A stretch of DNA of 64,000 nucleotides from contig LFLB01000003.1 of assembly GCA_001543005.1 (NCBI GenBank), positions 157,797 to 221,796 on the forward strand, written 5' to 3'. Position 1 is the first letter of the stretch, and the number at the start of each line of letters is the position of its first letter. A model generated the notes under the pieces. The model ran no database searches, had not been told where the DNA came from, and was given only the letters and a program-made list of their open reading frames with translations. Position numbers and translations under genes: made by a program. Below, piece after piece: positions 1 through 8,275 of this stretch. Source of the stretch: Candidatus Spongiihabitans thiooxidans. GTDB taxonomy: Bacteria; Pseudomonadota; Gammaproteobacteria; Arenicellales; Poriferihabitantaceae.

Positions 1-2
1 TG

Positions 3-599
3 GCTCTGACCTCCGCAACACACCCTAAAGACGGACTTGCCTTGCTTAAAGAAAAAAACTTTGAGTTGGTTATTCTGGACATCATGCTACCAGACCAAGA
101 TGGCTTTGATGTTTGCAAAATCATTCGTAAACAAAGCGACATTCCCATTGTGATGTTGTCTGCAAGAGGAGAAGTAATGGATAAAGTGGTTGGTCTTGAA
201 TTAGGTGCGGATGACTATTTGGCAAAACCTTTTGAACCTCGGGAACTGGTTGCGCGAATTCAAAATATACTGAGAAGACGTGAGCCATCGCGGAAAACCA
301 ACTCGATTATTGAGTTCAAGAATCTACTGATTGACCAGAGCCGGCAAGATGTTATCGTTAATGGCAATAAGGTTAGCATTACAGGTAACGAATATCAGCT
401 ATTGGTGCTGTTAGCGACCGCCCCGGGAGAAAAATTCAGCCGCGATGAAATATTAAACAAACTGAGGGGTATTGATGCCGAGCTGTTTTCCCGTGCGGTG
501 GATATTCAAATCAGCCGACTGCGACAGAAACTCAAGCCAACCGACTATATAAAAACGGTGTGGGGTTCAGGTTATCAATTTGTTGCGCCTGATGTTTAA
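3..599 (+). CDS. OmpR-family response regulator, 5' end cut by the window
   Basis: DNA-binding response regulator, cytoplasmic, partner of the kinase that starts 9 bases downstream. The frame is open back to the first bases of the window, so the start codon and the beginning of the receiver domain lie outside. The receiver retains the phospho-acceptor region (LVILDIMLPDQDGF), the conserved Ser of VMLSARGE and the Lys of LAKPFEPRELVAR. After a linker comes a winged-helix output domain with the typical ending YIKTVWGSGYQF. The layout (regulator, then HAMP-containing kinase) resembles CpxR/CpxA or RstA/RstB systems, but the target regulon cannot be read from the sequence, so I give no symbol. 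The ATG-like start seen at base 42 (a TTG) is internal to the receiver fold and should not be taken as the real start. Confidence 0.9.
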   Translation, partial: ALTSATHPKDGLALLKEKNFELVILDIMLPDQDGFDVCKIIRKQSDIPIVMLSARGEVMDKVVGLELGADDYLAKPFEPRELVARIQNILRRREPSRKTNSIIEFKNLLIDQSRQDVIVNGNKVSITGNEYQLLVLLATAPGEKFSRDEILNKLRGIDAELFSRAVDIQISRLRQKLKPTDYIKTVWGSGYQFVAPDV

Positions 600-607
600 C
601 CGCTAAT

Positions 608-1954
608 ATGCTAAATCGAATACAACATTCGCTATCCGCAAAATTAATTATATTATTTATATGCGCCGGTATCGTGTTGTTATTGCTGGTAGGGTCAATC
701 ATGGGGAAGGGGTTCTCACGCCACTTTCGCTCCAGCATCCAGCCGTTCATGATTCACTATATCAACCTTATGCATCAGGAACTGGGCTCTCCGCCTGATT
801 TAGAACAAGCGAAAAGAATTACCCGTGATATTCCAGTGGATATTCACGTATTCGGACCCGAACAAAATTGGTCAACGGCGGACAAGCAACTGGACAGAAA
901 CGAATTAATTGAGACCTTCGACCGACGCCGAAGCGTTAATCTAAAACCCAGTGCTCGAAACGCCCTATCACGGCTTGACCGGCGTTTTCGTTTAAAAAGA
1001 GTGGATGGCGACCTTATTTTGTATACCGTGGAGGGTGACTACGATATTTATTTTCAAATTCGCAATCGCCGTGATATCAAGCACGGCGGACGTTTCAGCT
1101 TTTTTGTCTTGTTTGCAATACTGGCGATCTTACTGCTCATTTACTATGCGACCCGAGCATTATTCCGACCCATCGAAGACATTGATCGCGGCATTAAACA
1201 ATTTAGCGCCGGCAATCTTACCCACAGAATATCAAAGCGCAGAAACGATCAGCTTGGAGATTTAACCGATAGCGTTAACCAAATGGCGGAAGATATCAGC
1301 AACATGCTGGAAGCAAAACGTCAATTATTATTAGGCATCAGTCATGAACTTCGCTCTCCGCTCACGCGCAGTAAAATCAACCTTGCGCTTATGGATGACT
1401 CCGCCTCAAAGTCGGAAATAGAAAAGGATATACAAGCGATGAATCAGTTGATTAACGAGTTACTGGAAAGTGAGCGATTGAATTCACCCCACAAGATCAT
1501 TCAACCTGAGATGACTGATTTACATTCGCTCATAGAAGAGGTGATTGAATCAGAATTTGCTAATCAAACAATTTCTGTTGAGCTTCAATCCGTTACCGCA
1601 AATGTTGATCCGGTTCGCATTAAGCTGTTGGTGCGAAATCTTTTACAGAATGCCATCAAATACAACGACAACAAAAAATCAGCACCGAAAGTTTCGCTCA
1701 CCGTAAAATCGCAGCGATTTACCATAGCAGTACGAGATTATGGTGCTGGAATTGCTGCGCAACAAATTCCGTTCTTAACCGAACCCTTCTATCGTGCAGA
1801 CCCATCCCGACAACGAATGACAGGGGGGTATGGATTGGGTTTGTATCTATGCAGAATGATTGTGGAAGCTCATTGCGGACATATTAAAATTGAAAGCAAA
1901 CTGGGGAAAGGCACACGGGTTCGATGCAGTTTTCCATTGTCGGGAGAAAATTAA
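608..1954 (+). CDS. HAMP-domain sensor histidine kinase
   Basis: Inner-membrane sensor kinase of 448 residues, cotranscribed with the regulator upstream (9-base gap). One membrane segment lies at about residues 12-32 and a second at about 160-180; the roughly 130 residues between them form the periplasmic sensor and match no family I recognise. A HAMP linker follows, then the HisKA box LLGISHELRSPLT with the phospho-accepting His, then a HATPase_c domain with N box (NLLQNAIKYND), G1 (DYGAGI) and G2 (GYGLGLYLC) motifs. All catalytic motifs are intact, so the kinase should be active. The general architecture is CpxA-like, but the signal sensed is unknown. Confidence 0.9.
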   Translation: MLNRIQHSLSAKLIILFICAGIVLLLLVGSIMGKGFSRHFRSSIQPFMIHYINLMHQELGSPPDLEQAKRITRDIPVDIHVFGPEQNWSTADKQLDRNELIETFDRRRSVNLKPSARNALSRLDRRFRLKRVDGDLILYTVEGDYDIYFQIRNRRDIKHGGRFSFFVLFAILAILLLIYYATRALFRPIEDIDRGIKQFSAGNLTHRISKRRNDQLGDLTDSVNQMAEDISNMLEAKRQLLLGISHELRSPLTRSKINLALMDDSASKSEIEKDIQAMNQLINELLESERLNSPHKIIQPEMTDLHSLIEEVIESEFANQTISVELQSVTANVDPVRIKLLVRNLLQNAIKYNDNKKSAPKVSLTVKSQRFTIAVRDYGAGIAAQQIPFLTEPFYRADPSRQRMTGGYGLGLYLCRMIVEAHCGHIKIESKLGKGTRVRCSFPLSGEN

Positions 1955-2044
1955 AAGCAATCTGCAGGACACAATCTACCGCGCACGCTCGAACAATAGA
2001 TTGGCACCGATTACTTGGGATTCGCTACAGTTTGTCGGCTCAGA

Positions 2045-2917
2045 TTAAATGACGGATACGTTATAACCCGCAAACTTCCTGATATTCAAAACGCCACAAT
2101 CCAAAATTAGATACTGTCCTTTAATACCCTGCAATTGTCCTGAAATTTTAGCGGTCTTGTCAAAATTTAAGCTGGTGACCTTGTCAGGATAATTTTGAAC
2201 TGGATAGGTGAAATTGAGCGGCGCTTCATCAAGCTGTTGCCATTCGAGGCCAGGATTCGCTCGTTGAATGTTTTCTAAATCCGTCTTCGCCCTATCCAAA
2301 ATTTCATCTCGCGCCGCCACCAAATCGGTGAATTCCGCCTCCCCTTTCAGCATTTTTCTCCAATCGGTACGATCGCTCACGTGCTTTTTCAACGCCACCT
2401 CAATCAATCCAGAATGAAAGCGGTTTTTAACCTTGAATACTACAATCGCCTGAGTGGCGCCCTGATCAATCCAGCGAGTGGGAATTTGGGTGCCTCGGGT
2501 GATGCCCACTTTAATTGCTGATGAATTTGCAAGATAGACATAATGATCTTGCATACAATGGCGGTCGCCCCAACTGGAATCACGGCAGGTTCCTGCGTGG
2601 TAATGACAGGTTTCTGGTCGCATGATACACATATCGCATTCGGCCAGCGACCGAAAACAAGGGAAACAATACCCTTGAGCAAAACTCTTGTTGGTGGATC
2701 GCCCACATGCGATGCAATTAATTTCTCCAGTGAACTCAAGATTTATTTGTTGCCCTAACTTTTGATCGATTGGAAATTCCGTGTCGCCTACGGGTAGTTT
2801 ATAACTCACCGGACAAGTAGCTTGCACCCGCATTTTGCGTAGCGCACCCGAGCAGGCCACCGAATCAGCATCATGCATTGCGCTCGCCGAATCATTCCGC
2901 ATCAGTTTGCCCGGCAT
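2045..2917 (-). CDS. DUF2797 family protein
   Basis: Conserved protein of up to 290 residues, convergent with the kinase gene. It has two Cys-rich knots, CIACGRS...CFPC near residue 70 and CDMCIMRPETCHYH near residue 95, followed by HYVYLANSSAIKVGITRGTQ and PTRWIDQGA, which are the signature stretches of the DUF2797 family. The VYLA...KVGIT portion recalls a GIY-YIG-like fold, and the Cys/His clusters probably bind zinc. The start is uncertain: family members usually begin close to the LRKMRV stretch, so the first 20 or so residues read here may not be translated. Function is not established; I infer only a zinc-containing cytoplasmic protein. Confidence 0.8.
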   Translation of the reverse strand: MPGKLMRNDSASAMHDADSVACSGALRKMRVQATCPVSYKLPVGDTEFPIDQKLGQQINLEFTGEINCIACGRSTNKSFAQGYCFPCFRSLAECDMCIMRPETCHYHAGTCRDSSWGDRHCMQDHYVYLANSSAIKVGITRGTQIPTRWIDQGATQAIVVFKVKNRFHSGLIEVALKKHVSDRTDWRKMLKGEAEFTDLVAARDEILDRAKTDLENIQRANPGLEWQQLDEAPLNFTYPVQNYPDKVTSLNFDKTAKISGQLQGIKGQYLILDCGVLNIRKFAGYNVSVI

Positions 2918-3057
2918 CCATTTATTGCTATGGTCGATTCTGTCATTGCGTTAACCTTTATAGACTATGCTAGTTAAATTTTTTACTGGTGAACTAATGA
3001 TACAATATACCACTTGGTCGTGGTTAATATTCAGACAACAGACATCATCTAACAAAC

Positions 3058-3618
3058 ATGAGCAACGTTAATAAAATCGCGGATCACTATCATGCTCTGC
3101 TGGAATTGATTGGTGAAAATCCGGCCCGTGAAGGACTTGCCGACACACCCAAACGAGCCGCTAAAGCTCTGGCGTATGTTACCCAAGGGTATCAACAAAA
3201 CCTGGATCAGGTGGTGAACGGCGCGATTTTCGAATCCGACAACGATCAAATGGTCATCATAAAGGATATCGAGTTATATTCGATTTGCGAACACCATCTA
3301 CTGCCGTTCGTCGGCAAATGCCATATCGCTTATCTCCCAAACGGAAAAGTGATTGGGCTGTCAAAAATGGCGCGGATAACGGATATGTATGCACGCAGAC
3401 TACAAATTCAGGAGAACTTGACCGAACAAATCGCCAGGGCCCTTGAGCAAGTTACCGAAGCCCGCGGTGTCGGGGTAATCATTGAAGCACAACATTTTTG
3501 CATGATGATGCGCGGAGTTCAGAAGCAAAACTCGGTAATGAAGACCTCCATGATGCTCGGTACATTTCGAACCGACCACCGCACCCGCACTGAATTCCTC
3601 ACGCTGGTCAAGGACTGA
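3058..3618 (+). CDS. folE: GTP cyclohydrolase I
   Basis: Converts GTP to 7,8-dihydroneopterin triphosphate, the first step to folate and other pterins, in the cytoplasm. At 186 residues it has the usual length of the type IA enzyme. The zinc ligands are visible in [10 protein letters not shown] (Cys and His) and in [10 protein letters not shown] (Cys), and the stretch [12 protein letters not shown] is the conserved core of the family. The gene is followed after 32 bases by xni, so the two may be cotranscribed. Folate supply is relevant here because the window also encodes THF-dependent sarcosine and GcvT-type demethylation enzymes, but folE is a housekeeping gene and that link is only inference. 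Confidence 0.95.
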   Translation: MSNVNKIADHYHALLELIGENPAREGLADTPKRAAKALAYVTQGYQQNLDQVVNGAIFESDNDQMVIIKDIELYSICEHHLLPFVGKCHIAYLPNGKVIGLSKMARITDMYARRLQIQENLTEQIARALEQVTEARGVGVIIEAQHFCMMMRGVQKQNSVMKTSMMLGTFRTDHRTRTEFLTLVKD

Positions 3619-3650
3619 TGCCGGTCATGCTACTGACAACGCCGCATTAA

Positions 3651-4469
3651 ATGAAAGCGTTATTAATAGATGGCCTCAACCTGGTACGGCGAATCTACGC
3701 CGCAGTCCCGAACAATCCCGATCAGAGTTCAGATCAGGATGCAGATGCGAATGCAGATGTTGGGCACATAAATAATGTGATTCGCTCGACATGTGCTTCG
3801 TTACATCGCGCGCTAAAAAAACATAGTCCAAGCCACTGCCTGGCAGTTTTTGAGCAAAGCGGTAAAAATTGGCGGCATAAATTATTTCCCGACTATAAAA
3901 AAGATCGCTCACCGATGCCTGCGGCATTGCACTGTGCTATGGCGGATTTTGAGTCGGCATTTAGTGACCTCGGAGTCAGGACATTTTCCTTACCGGGCTA
4001 CAAAGCCGACGATGTTATCGCAACTCTGGCGAATAAAATTGCACTTCGTAGCGGCCATGTTGTTATTCTTTCAACCGACCGAATTCTTTGTCAGCTCCTG
4101 AACAGCCGGATTCGGGTTTACGACCATTTCGCCGACCATTATCTCGATAGTGAAATGATCCAGAAAAAGTTCCAGGTTAAGCCCGAACAAATTCCGCATC
4201 TGTTGGCGCTTGCCGGCGACAGCAGTTTATCGATACCGGGCATAAAATCCATAGGAATACGCACCGCAGCCAAGCTCATAAACAATCACGGCAATCTTGA
4301 AAAAGTTTTAGCCGCAGCAGACAACATGCCGGGAAAACTCGGTAGCAAACTGTATAGCGGAAAAGAGGATGCCCGCCTTGCATACAAATTATTTACATTG
4401 AAAACGGATATTGAATTAGGCGTCAATCTAAGCCAATTTCGGTATTCCGCCACGACTGAATCACAATGA
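3651..4469 (+). CDS. xni: flap endonuclease Xni (exonuclease IX type)
   Basis: Stand-alone 5' nuclease related to the N-terminal domain of DNA polymerase I, acting on flap structures in DNA repair and replication. The 272 residues include the acidic active-site stretches LLIDGLN at the start, LFPDYKKDRSPMP, GYKADDVIATLA and ILSTDRILCQLL, and the helix-hairpin-helix region SIPGIKSIGIRTAAKL. An acidic insertion at about residues 24-39 (DQSS/DQDA/DANA/DVGH) is encoded by a 12-bp tandem repeat and is not a normal part of the family. The polA in this window has its own complete 5' nuclease domain, so this is a second one, as in many gammaproteobacteria. Confidence 0.9.
   Translation: MKALLIDGLNLVRRIYAAVPNNPDQSSDQDADANADVGHINNVIRSTCASLHRALKKHSPSHCLAVFEQSGKNWRHKLFPDYKKDRSPMPAALHCAMADFESAFSDLGVRTFSLPGYKADDVIATLANKIALRSGHVVILSTDRILCQLLNSRIRVYDHFADHYLDSEMIQKKFQVKPEQIPHLLALAGDSSLSIPGIKSIGIRTAAKLINNHGNLEKVLAAADNMPGKLGSKLYSGKEDARLAYKLFTLKTDIELGVNLSQFRYSATTESQ
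3720..3766 (+). repeat. 12-bp imperfect tandem repeat inside xni
   Basis: Units start at 3720, 3732, 3744 and 3756, each beginning GAT. They keep the frame and encode an Asp-rich insertion near the N-terminus of Xni. Confidence 0.75.
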
Positions 4470-4486
4470 AACTGATTCGATTTATT

Positions 4487-4668
4487 TGTCCGGGCTCAGA
4501 CACAAATGAGACTATAGGAGGATAAAAAATCGGGTAGTCTCCGGAAGCGGGACTTTAGTCCCGCCATTACCGACCACACGATAGTTTGGATTGATGATGC
4601 CGATGGCGTATTATCGGCAACTCACCTCTGGCTGCCTGATTTTGTCTCATAGGTGGTGAACTCGGACA
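4487..4668. mobile_element. MITE-like element with about 26-bp terminal inverted repeats
   Basis: The left end (4487-4512) begins TGTCCGGGCTCA and ends ATGAGAC. The right end (4644-4668) is its imperfect reverse complement, ending GAACTCGGACA. The 182-bp element is flanked by TATT on both sides (4483-4486 and 4669-4672), a possible 4-bp target duplication. It has no coding capacity. A perfect hairpin, GCGGGACT-TT-AGTCCCGC, lies at 4547-4564. About 93 bp of its right half recur at 33895-33987 in the other orientation, so it is dispersed. I cannot assign the parent transposon family. Confidence 0.65.
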
Positions 4669-4760
4669 TATTCTTGAAAGAATGCGAATGGCGGTTTAAT
4701 ATCGGGGCGCCAAACGAACTGCTGGCAGACCTGAAAACACTGCTCATAGAAATTTATTAG
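4669..4760 (+). pseudogene. 3' remnant of an IS1595-family (IS1016-type) transposase
   Basis: Read from about 4671, the frame gives FLKECEWRFN and then NELLADLKTLL before a TAG at 4758-4760. This is the typical C-terminus of IS1016-type transposases of the IS1595 family, where FLKECEFRFN is well conserved. Nothing of the catalytic DDE region is left. The remnant abuts the right end of the MITE-like element, so it may have been cut by that insertion or be a relic of an older event. Confidence 0.6.
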
Positions 4761-4803
4761 GTACCAGCCCCTTAATTTATATCGACAATAACCACTCGAC
4801 TAT

Positions 4804-4983
4804 ATGGAAACCTGGGAAAAACTGGTGATCGGCGTTTTCGCCTTGATTATTATATTTTGGTTTTTCCCCGGCATTAAAACTGCGCTGGAAAAAAGCAAGG
4901 ACGCCCCAAAAGATTGGGCCGGCACACTCATCCCCATTGGCTTGGTCGTCCTGTTTATACTATTCCTTATCTCCACGCTCTAA
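4804..4983 (+). CDS. small membrane protein with two transmembrane segments (59 aa)
   Basis: An ATG at 4804 opens a 59-residue frame with two clear hydrophobic helices. The first is at residues 7-22 (IGVFALIIIFWFFPG), followed by a charged loop with Lys/Asp and KDWAG, and the second is at 42-58 (LIPIGLVVLFILFLIS). Similar two-helix proteins with a DWAG-like loop are common unannotated genes in gammaproteobacteria; that is from memory, not a search. It lies alone between mobile-element debris and the YHS gene. Function unknown; an inner-membrane location is inferred from the helices. Confidence 0.6.
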   Translation: METWEKLVIGVFALIIIFWFFPGIKTALEKSKDAPKDWAGTLIPIGLVVLFILFLISTL

Positions 4984-5129
4984 ATATTCCACTCACCAGC
5001 GTCACCGGCTATTATCGCGTGTCGATGATTGGAAGGGTTAACTTGCTGGGTGGATTCCGCCCACCGTTTTAAAATCAAACCCGGCCGGGGCGAACTTTAT
5101 GGTATCGAATTGGTCGTAGCCACATAGCG

Positions 5130-5144
5130 ACGAATTTTATTCGT
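5130..5144. repeat. REP-like palindrome
   Basis: ACGAAT-TTT-ATTCGT is a 6-bp perfect hairpin with a 3-base loop in the gap before the YHS gene. It resembles in style the GCGGGACT hairpin of the MITE-like element at 4547-4564. It may be a REP-type sequence or simply part of an mRNA leader. The rest of 4984-5198 shows nothing I can call. Confidence 0.35.
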
Positions 5145-5198
5145 GATATTCGTACACAAATTATCTACCAACGATTTTAGACAGACGGGAAACTGATC

Positions 5199-5657
5199 AT
5201 GAAAAACTATCTACGCAATCTAGCTTGTTTATTCGCGCTGGTGGCAACGACGTTGCCGGGTGCCGCCTGGTCCGGGGAAGATCCGATCTATACCTCCTTT
5301 TTCAGTAGTGTTGCCGTCAGTGGTTATGATGTTACTTCCTATTTCAGCGAAGCGCAGCCGATCAAGGGGGAAAAGGCATTCAAGACCGAATACATGGATG
5401 CCGACTGGTATTTTGCCAACCAGGAAAATCTCGACAAGTTTATCCAAAATCCACAAAGGTACGCGCCGCAATACGGCGGCTACTGCGCTTGGGCGGTGTC
5501 TCAAGGGGATACTGCCAGTAGCGACCCGCTGTTGTGGACTATCCACGAAGACAAGTTGTACCTGAACTATAATCCTGAGATCAATACCCGCTGGCGCAGC
5601 GATAAAGCGAGGTTGATCGTGGAAGCTGATAAAAACTGGCCCACGGTATTGAACTAG
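5199..5657 (+). CDS. exported YHS domain protein
   Basis: Protein of 152 residues with an N-terminal signal peptide (hydrophobic LACLFALVATTLPGAAW, cleavage expected near residues 24-26). It then has a YHS-like domain: VSGYDVTSYF, YFANQENLDKFIQNPQRYAPQYGGYCAW, with the conserved Tyr/Phe and a single Cys. Proteins of this kind are periplasmic and are often found in methyl- or metal-related contexts, but their biochemical role is not established. A consensus ribosome-binding site is not obvious (GACGGGAAACTGATC precedes the ATG). It sits just upstream of the TRAP transporter operon on the same strand, 234 bases away, so the two are probably separate units. Confidence 0.75.
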   Translation: MKNYLRNLACLFALVATTLPGAAWSGEDPIYTSFFSSVAVSGYDVTSYFSEAQPIKGEKAFKTEYMDADWYFANQENLDKFIQNPQRYAPQYGGYCAWAVSQGDTASSDPLLWTIHEDKLYLNYNPEINTRWRSDKARLIVEADKNWPTVLN

Positions 5658-5760
5658 ATTTTTTAGATTACTGTAAGGGTTATAAACCTTCCCCTGCAAG
5701 GCTCAGAAGCGGTAAGTAGTCTATGCCGCAATGTCCGCGATTACTTTCCTGCTTTACTAA

Positions 5761-5775
5761 ACCTGTAATATAGGT
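5761..5775. promoter_or_regulatory. candidate operator palindrome before the TRAP operon
   Basis: ACCTGTAATATAGGT is a 15-bp near-perfect palindrome (one mismatched pair). It is followed by an AT-rich stretch with a possible -10 (TAATAAT). It lies about 117 bases before the takP-like ATG, a plausible place for a regulator site. No regulator gene adjoins it, so this is weak. Confidence 0.25.
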
Positions 5776-5891
5776 AATAATACTGTCCAAGCAGTTGGCG
5801 AATACGTCAATCGCCACCCTTAGCATTTTTTTGGGCAATTTTTTAGACACTAACTAAATAGTAATCAACACTGTTTGAGGAGAATATTATT

Positions 5892-7076
5892 ATGAAACGT
5901 CGTGATTTATTGAAAGGCGCCGCTGGTGGCGCGGCGGTTACTGCAGCCGCCATCGGCATCACCAGATACTTGCAGGACGATGGCAAGGCAACATTGCAAC
6001 AGCAATTGGACCAAGCCAATGCCAAGCTCACCGAAATGGTGGAAGCGAAACAAGCCCCGGCGATAGTCGAGGAGCGCATCGAAATTACCATTGTCTCCAC
6101 CTGGCCGCGAGATTTTCCCGGTCTGGGTACCGGCGCCCAACGTTTCGCCCAGCGGCTGAGCGACATGAGCGATGGTCGATTCGTGGTTTCCTACTTCGCC
6201 GCCGGTGAACGGGTTGGCGCATTTGACTCGTTTGATGAAGTGGCATCGGGTAACGCGCAGATCTATCACGCGGCGGATTATTACTGGAAAGGCAAGCACC
6301 CGGCCTGGGCCTACTTCACCTCGGTGCCGTTTGGCTTGACCTATACTGAAATCAATGCCTGGATTCGATTTGGCGGCGGACAAGCGCTTTGGGATGAGCT
6401 GGCCGCGGATTCTGGTCTCAAAAACCTGATGTGTGGTAACACCGGCGTACAAATGGGCGGCTGGTTCCGCAAGGAAATGAACTCCGCTGATGACTTCAAG
6501 GGCCTGAAAATGCGTATCCCCGGTCTTGGCGGCGATGTGTTATCCAAATTGGGCGCGTCACCGGTATCTTTGCCGGGCGGCCAGATTTATGAAAACCTGA
6601 TTTCTGGTGCGATTGATGCGACAGAATGGGTTGGTCCCTGGAACGATGCTGCAATGAAGTTCTATGAAGCGGCCAAGTACTATTACTATCCCGGCATGCA
6701 CGAGCCTGGCGCTATGTTGGCGGCAGGCATTAACAAAGATTTTTGGGAAGGCTTGTCAACTGCCGATCAGGCAATAATTGAAGCTGCCGCGTCCATGGAA
6801 AACGATGTAATGATGGCTGAGTATAACGCCAAGAATGGCGCATCACTGGTCAAGCTGATCAACGAACAAGGTGTTCAACTGCGTAAATTCAGTGATGATA
6901 TCTACGATTCATTCGGCCAGGCTGCTGAACAGGTTTTTGCGGAAACCGTCGCGCATAGCGATTTAGCCAGACGCGTCCACGAGAGCTTTGTACAAGCGCG
7001 TGCCGAAGTGGGCGGTTGGACGAAAATTTCGGACCAGGAATATTTGCGTCAGCGAAATCGTGTTTTAGGCGTTTAA
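5892..7076 (+). CDS. TRAP transporter substrate-binding protein, TakP-like
   Basis: Periplasmic receptor of a tripartite TRAP transporter, 394 residues. The N-terminus starts MKRRDLLKGAAGGAAV, a Tat-like signal with paired arginines, followed by a coiled-coil-prone stretch of Gln/Glu (residues 30-60) that is unusual for the family and may act as a tether. The mature domain has the hallmarks of the TakP group: CGNTGVQMGGWFRKE, with the Arg that pairs with a substrate carboxylate, then GLKMRIPGLGG and GAIDATEWVGP, with the metal-binding acidic residue. TakP-type receptors take up 2-oxo monocarboxylates or lactate; the exact substrate here is inference. A good Shine-Dalgarno (GAGGAG) sits before the ATG. 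The two membrane subunits follow. Confidence 0.9.
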   Translation: MKRRDLLKGAAGGAAVTAAAIGITRYLQDDGKATLQQQLDQANAKLTEMVEAKQAPAIVEERIEITIVSTWPRDFPGLGTGAQRFAQRLSDMSDGRFVVSYFAAGERVGAFDSFDEVASGNAQIYHAADYYWKGKHPAWAYFTSVPFGLTYTEINAWIRFGGGQALWDELAADSGLKNLMCGNTGVQMGGWFRKEMNSADDFKGLKMRIPGLGGDVLSKLGASPVSLPGGQIYENLISGAIDATEWVGPWNDAAMKFYEAAKYYYYPGMHEPGAMLAAGINKDFWEGLSTADQAIIEAAASMENDVMMAEYNAKNGASLVKLINEQGVQLRKFSDDIYDSFGQAAEQVFAETVAHSDLARRVHESFVQARAEVGGWTKISDQEYLRQRNRVLGV

Positions 7077-7098
7077 TATCCCTCGTATTTTCTATATG

Positions 7099-7122
7099 AA
7101 ACGGAGCCCTTAGGCTCCGTTT
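7099..7122 (+). terminator. hairpin between the receptor and permease genes
   Basis: AAACGGAGCC-CTTA-GGCTCCGTTT is a perfect 10-bp stem with a 4-base loop, 22 bases after the receptor stop. There is only a weak T run after it, so it may be a partial terminator or an mRNA-stabilising hairpin. Such structures let TRAP receptors be made in excess over the permeases. Confidence 0.6.
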
Positions 7123-7214
7123 CCTTGTTATAGGGGATTGAGGTTGGGCCCGTGGGCACATGGATTGCCACAATGGCAGAAAAGCATTCAATAGCAACCA
7201 CAGAAAGGGCAACC

Positions 7215-8273
7215 ATGAAGGGGCTATCTGTTCTTAAAAGTTTTATTATTTGGGACATAGTCATTAGAGCATTAGCAGCATTGATGGTGGTGTCGCTGTT
7301 GCTGTATCTGATCGATAACACATTGATTTTCTGGTTCGATTGGCCTGGGATTAGAAAGATGATTACCCATTTCGGCGGGTTAATTAACGCTGGCAACGCT
7401 GGTCAATCTTTCAAATCATTGTCAACCGCCGAGGTTGTTCGGGGATGGATTCAATTGTTGGCATTCCTTGGCAGCTTTGTCGTTATCTTTGTGCTGGTAG
7501 CGCGCACATGTTCCCGCCAGCTGCGCCAGGACGCAAAATTATATTCTCGAATCGCCGCATTTATTGTCAGGGCCGCTTTCTGGTCGGTATTTCTGGTCGG
7601 GCTTACCGATATGGTAATCTCGTTCTTGCGAGTGGAAGAATTTCTTGCTATTTTTGTTGGCCGCCATTTTACCACGCAACTTGGAATATCTACATTTCGT
7701 GGCGCCTATATTCACTTCCCTTTGATAATACTTTCAATCGTCATTGCCTCATTTACCCGCACTCTGGGATTCATTTGGCTGGCTTTGTTAATTGTCGCTG
7801 CGGAGTTTGTCATCGTCATTACCCGCTTCATATTTTCCTACGAACAGGCCTTTATGGGCGATCTGGTCAGGTTCTGGTATGCCGGATTATTTTTATTCGC
7901 AAGCGCATATACCCTACTCCACGACGGCCATGTGCGCGTCGATGTGCTGTACACTAACTTCAGCGAAAAAGGCAAGGCGTTAACCAATACATTTGGCTCG
8001 TTGCTGCTCGGCTTACCGCTTTGTTGGAATATACTTATTCAGGGCCTGTCCGGGAAAGGCAGTATTATTAACAGCCCATTATTAACTTTTGAAATTTCCC
8101 AAAGCGGGTTTGGCATGTATACCAAGTACCTCATGGCATCCTATTTATTGGTTTTCTCAGCCAGCATGATCGTTCAATTCGTCAGTTTTATATTGAGCAA
8201 CGTCGCCAACTATCGAGGCGACACCGATCCGGGTGGTCAAGAATTACCCGAGCAATTGCCTGAAGGCAATTAG
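7215..8273 (+). CDS. TRAP transporter small permease subunit (DctQ family, long form)
   Basis: Membrane subunit of the TRAP transporter. I prefer the ATG at 7215, preceded by AAGGG at 5 bases and directly before the first hydrophobic helix. A GTG at 7152 with a GAGG upstream would add 21 polar residues. The protein has about seven hydrophobic stretches (for example near residues 8-37, 75-98, 112-138, 165-215, 225-245, 258-278 and 305-330), longer than the four-helix DctQ core. The DctQ core lies in the second half, with TRFIFSYEQAFMGD and LHDGHVRVDVLY. The extra N-terminal helices match the extended Q subunits of the TakPQM group. The stop codon is followed by the large permease ATG after 2 bases. 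Confidence 0.85.
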   Translation: MKGLSVLKSFIIWDIVIRALAALMVVSLLLYLIDNTLIFWFDWPGIRKMITHFGGLINAGNAGQSFKSLSTAEVVRGWIQLLAFLGSFVVIFVLVARTCSRQLRQDAKLYSRIAAFIVRAAFWSVFLVGLTDMVISFLRVEEFLAIFVGRHFTTQLGISTFRGAYIHFPLIILSIVIASFTRTLGFIWLALLIVAAEFVIVITRFIFSYEQAFMGDLVRFWYAGLFLFASAYTLLHDGHVRVDVLYTNFSEKGKALTNTFGSLLLGLPLCWNILIQGLSGKGSIINSPLLTFEISQSGFGMYTKYLMASYLLVFSASMIVQFVSFILSNVANYRGDTDPGGQELPEQLPEGN

Positions 8274-8275
8274 TC

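Noticed and set aside
5229..5699. 156-codon frame opposite the YHS gene
   Set aside because: The sense strand encodes a signal peptide and a recognisable YHS domain; the antisense frame has neither.
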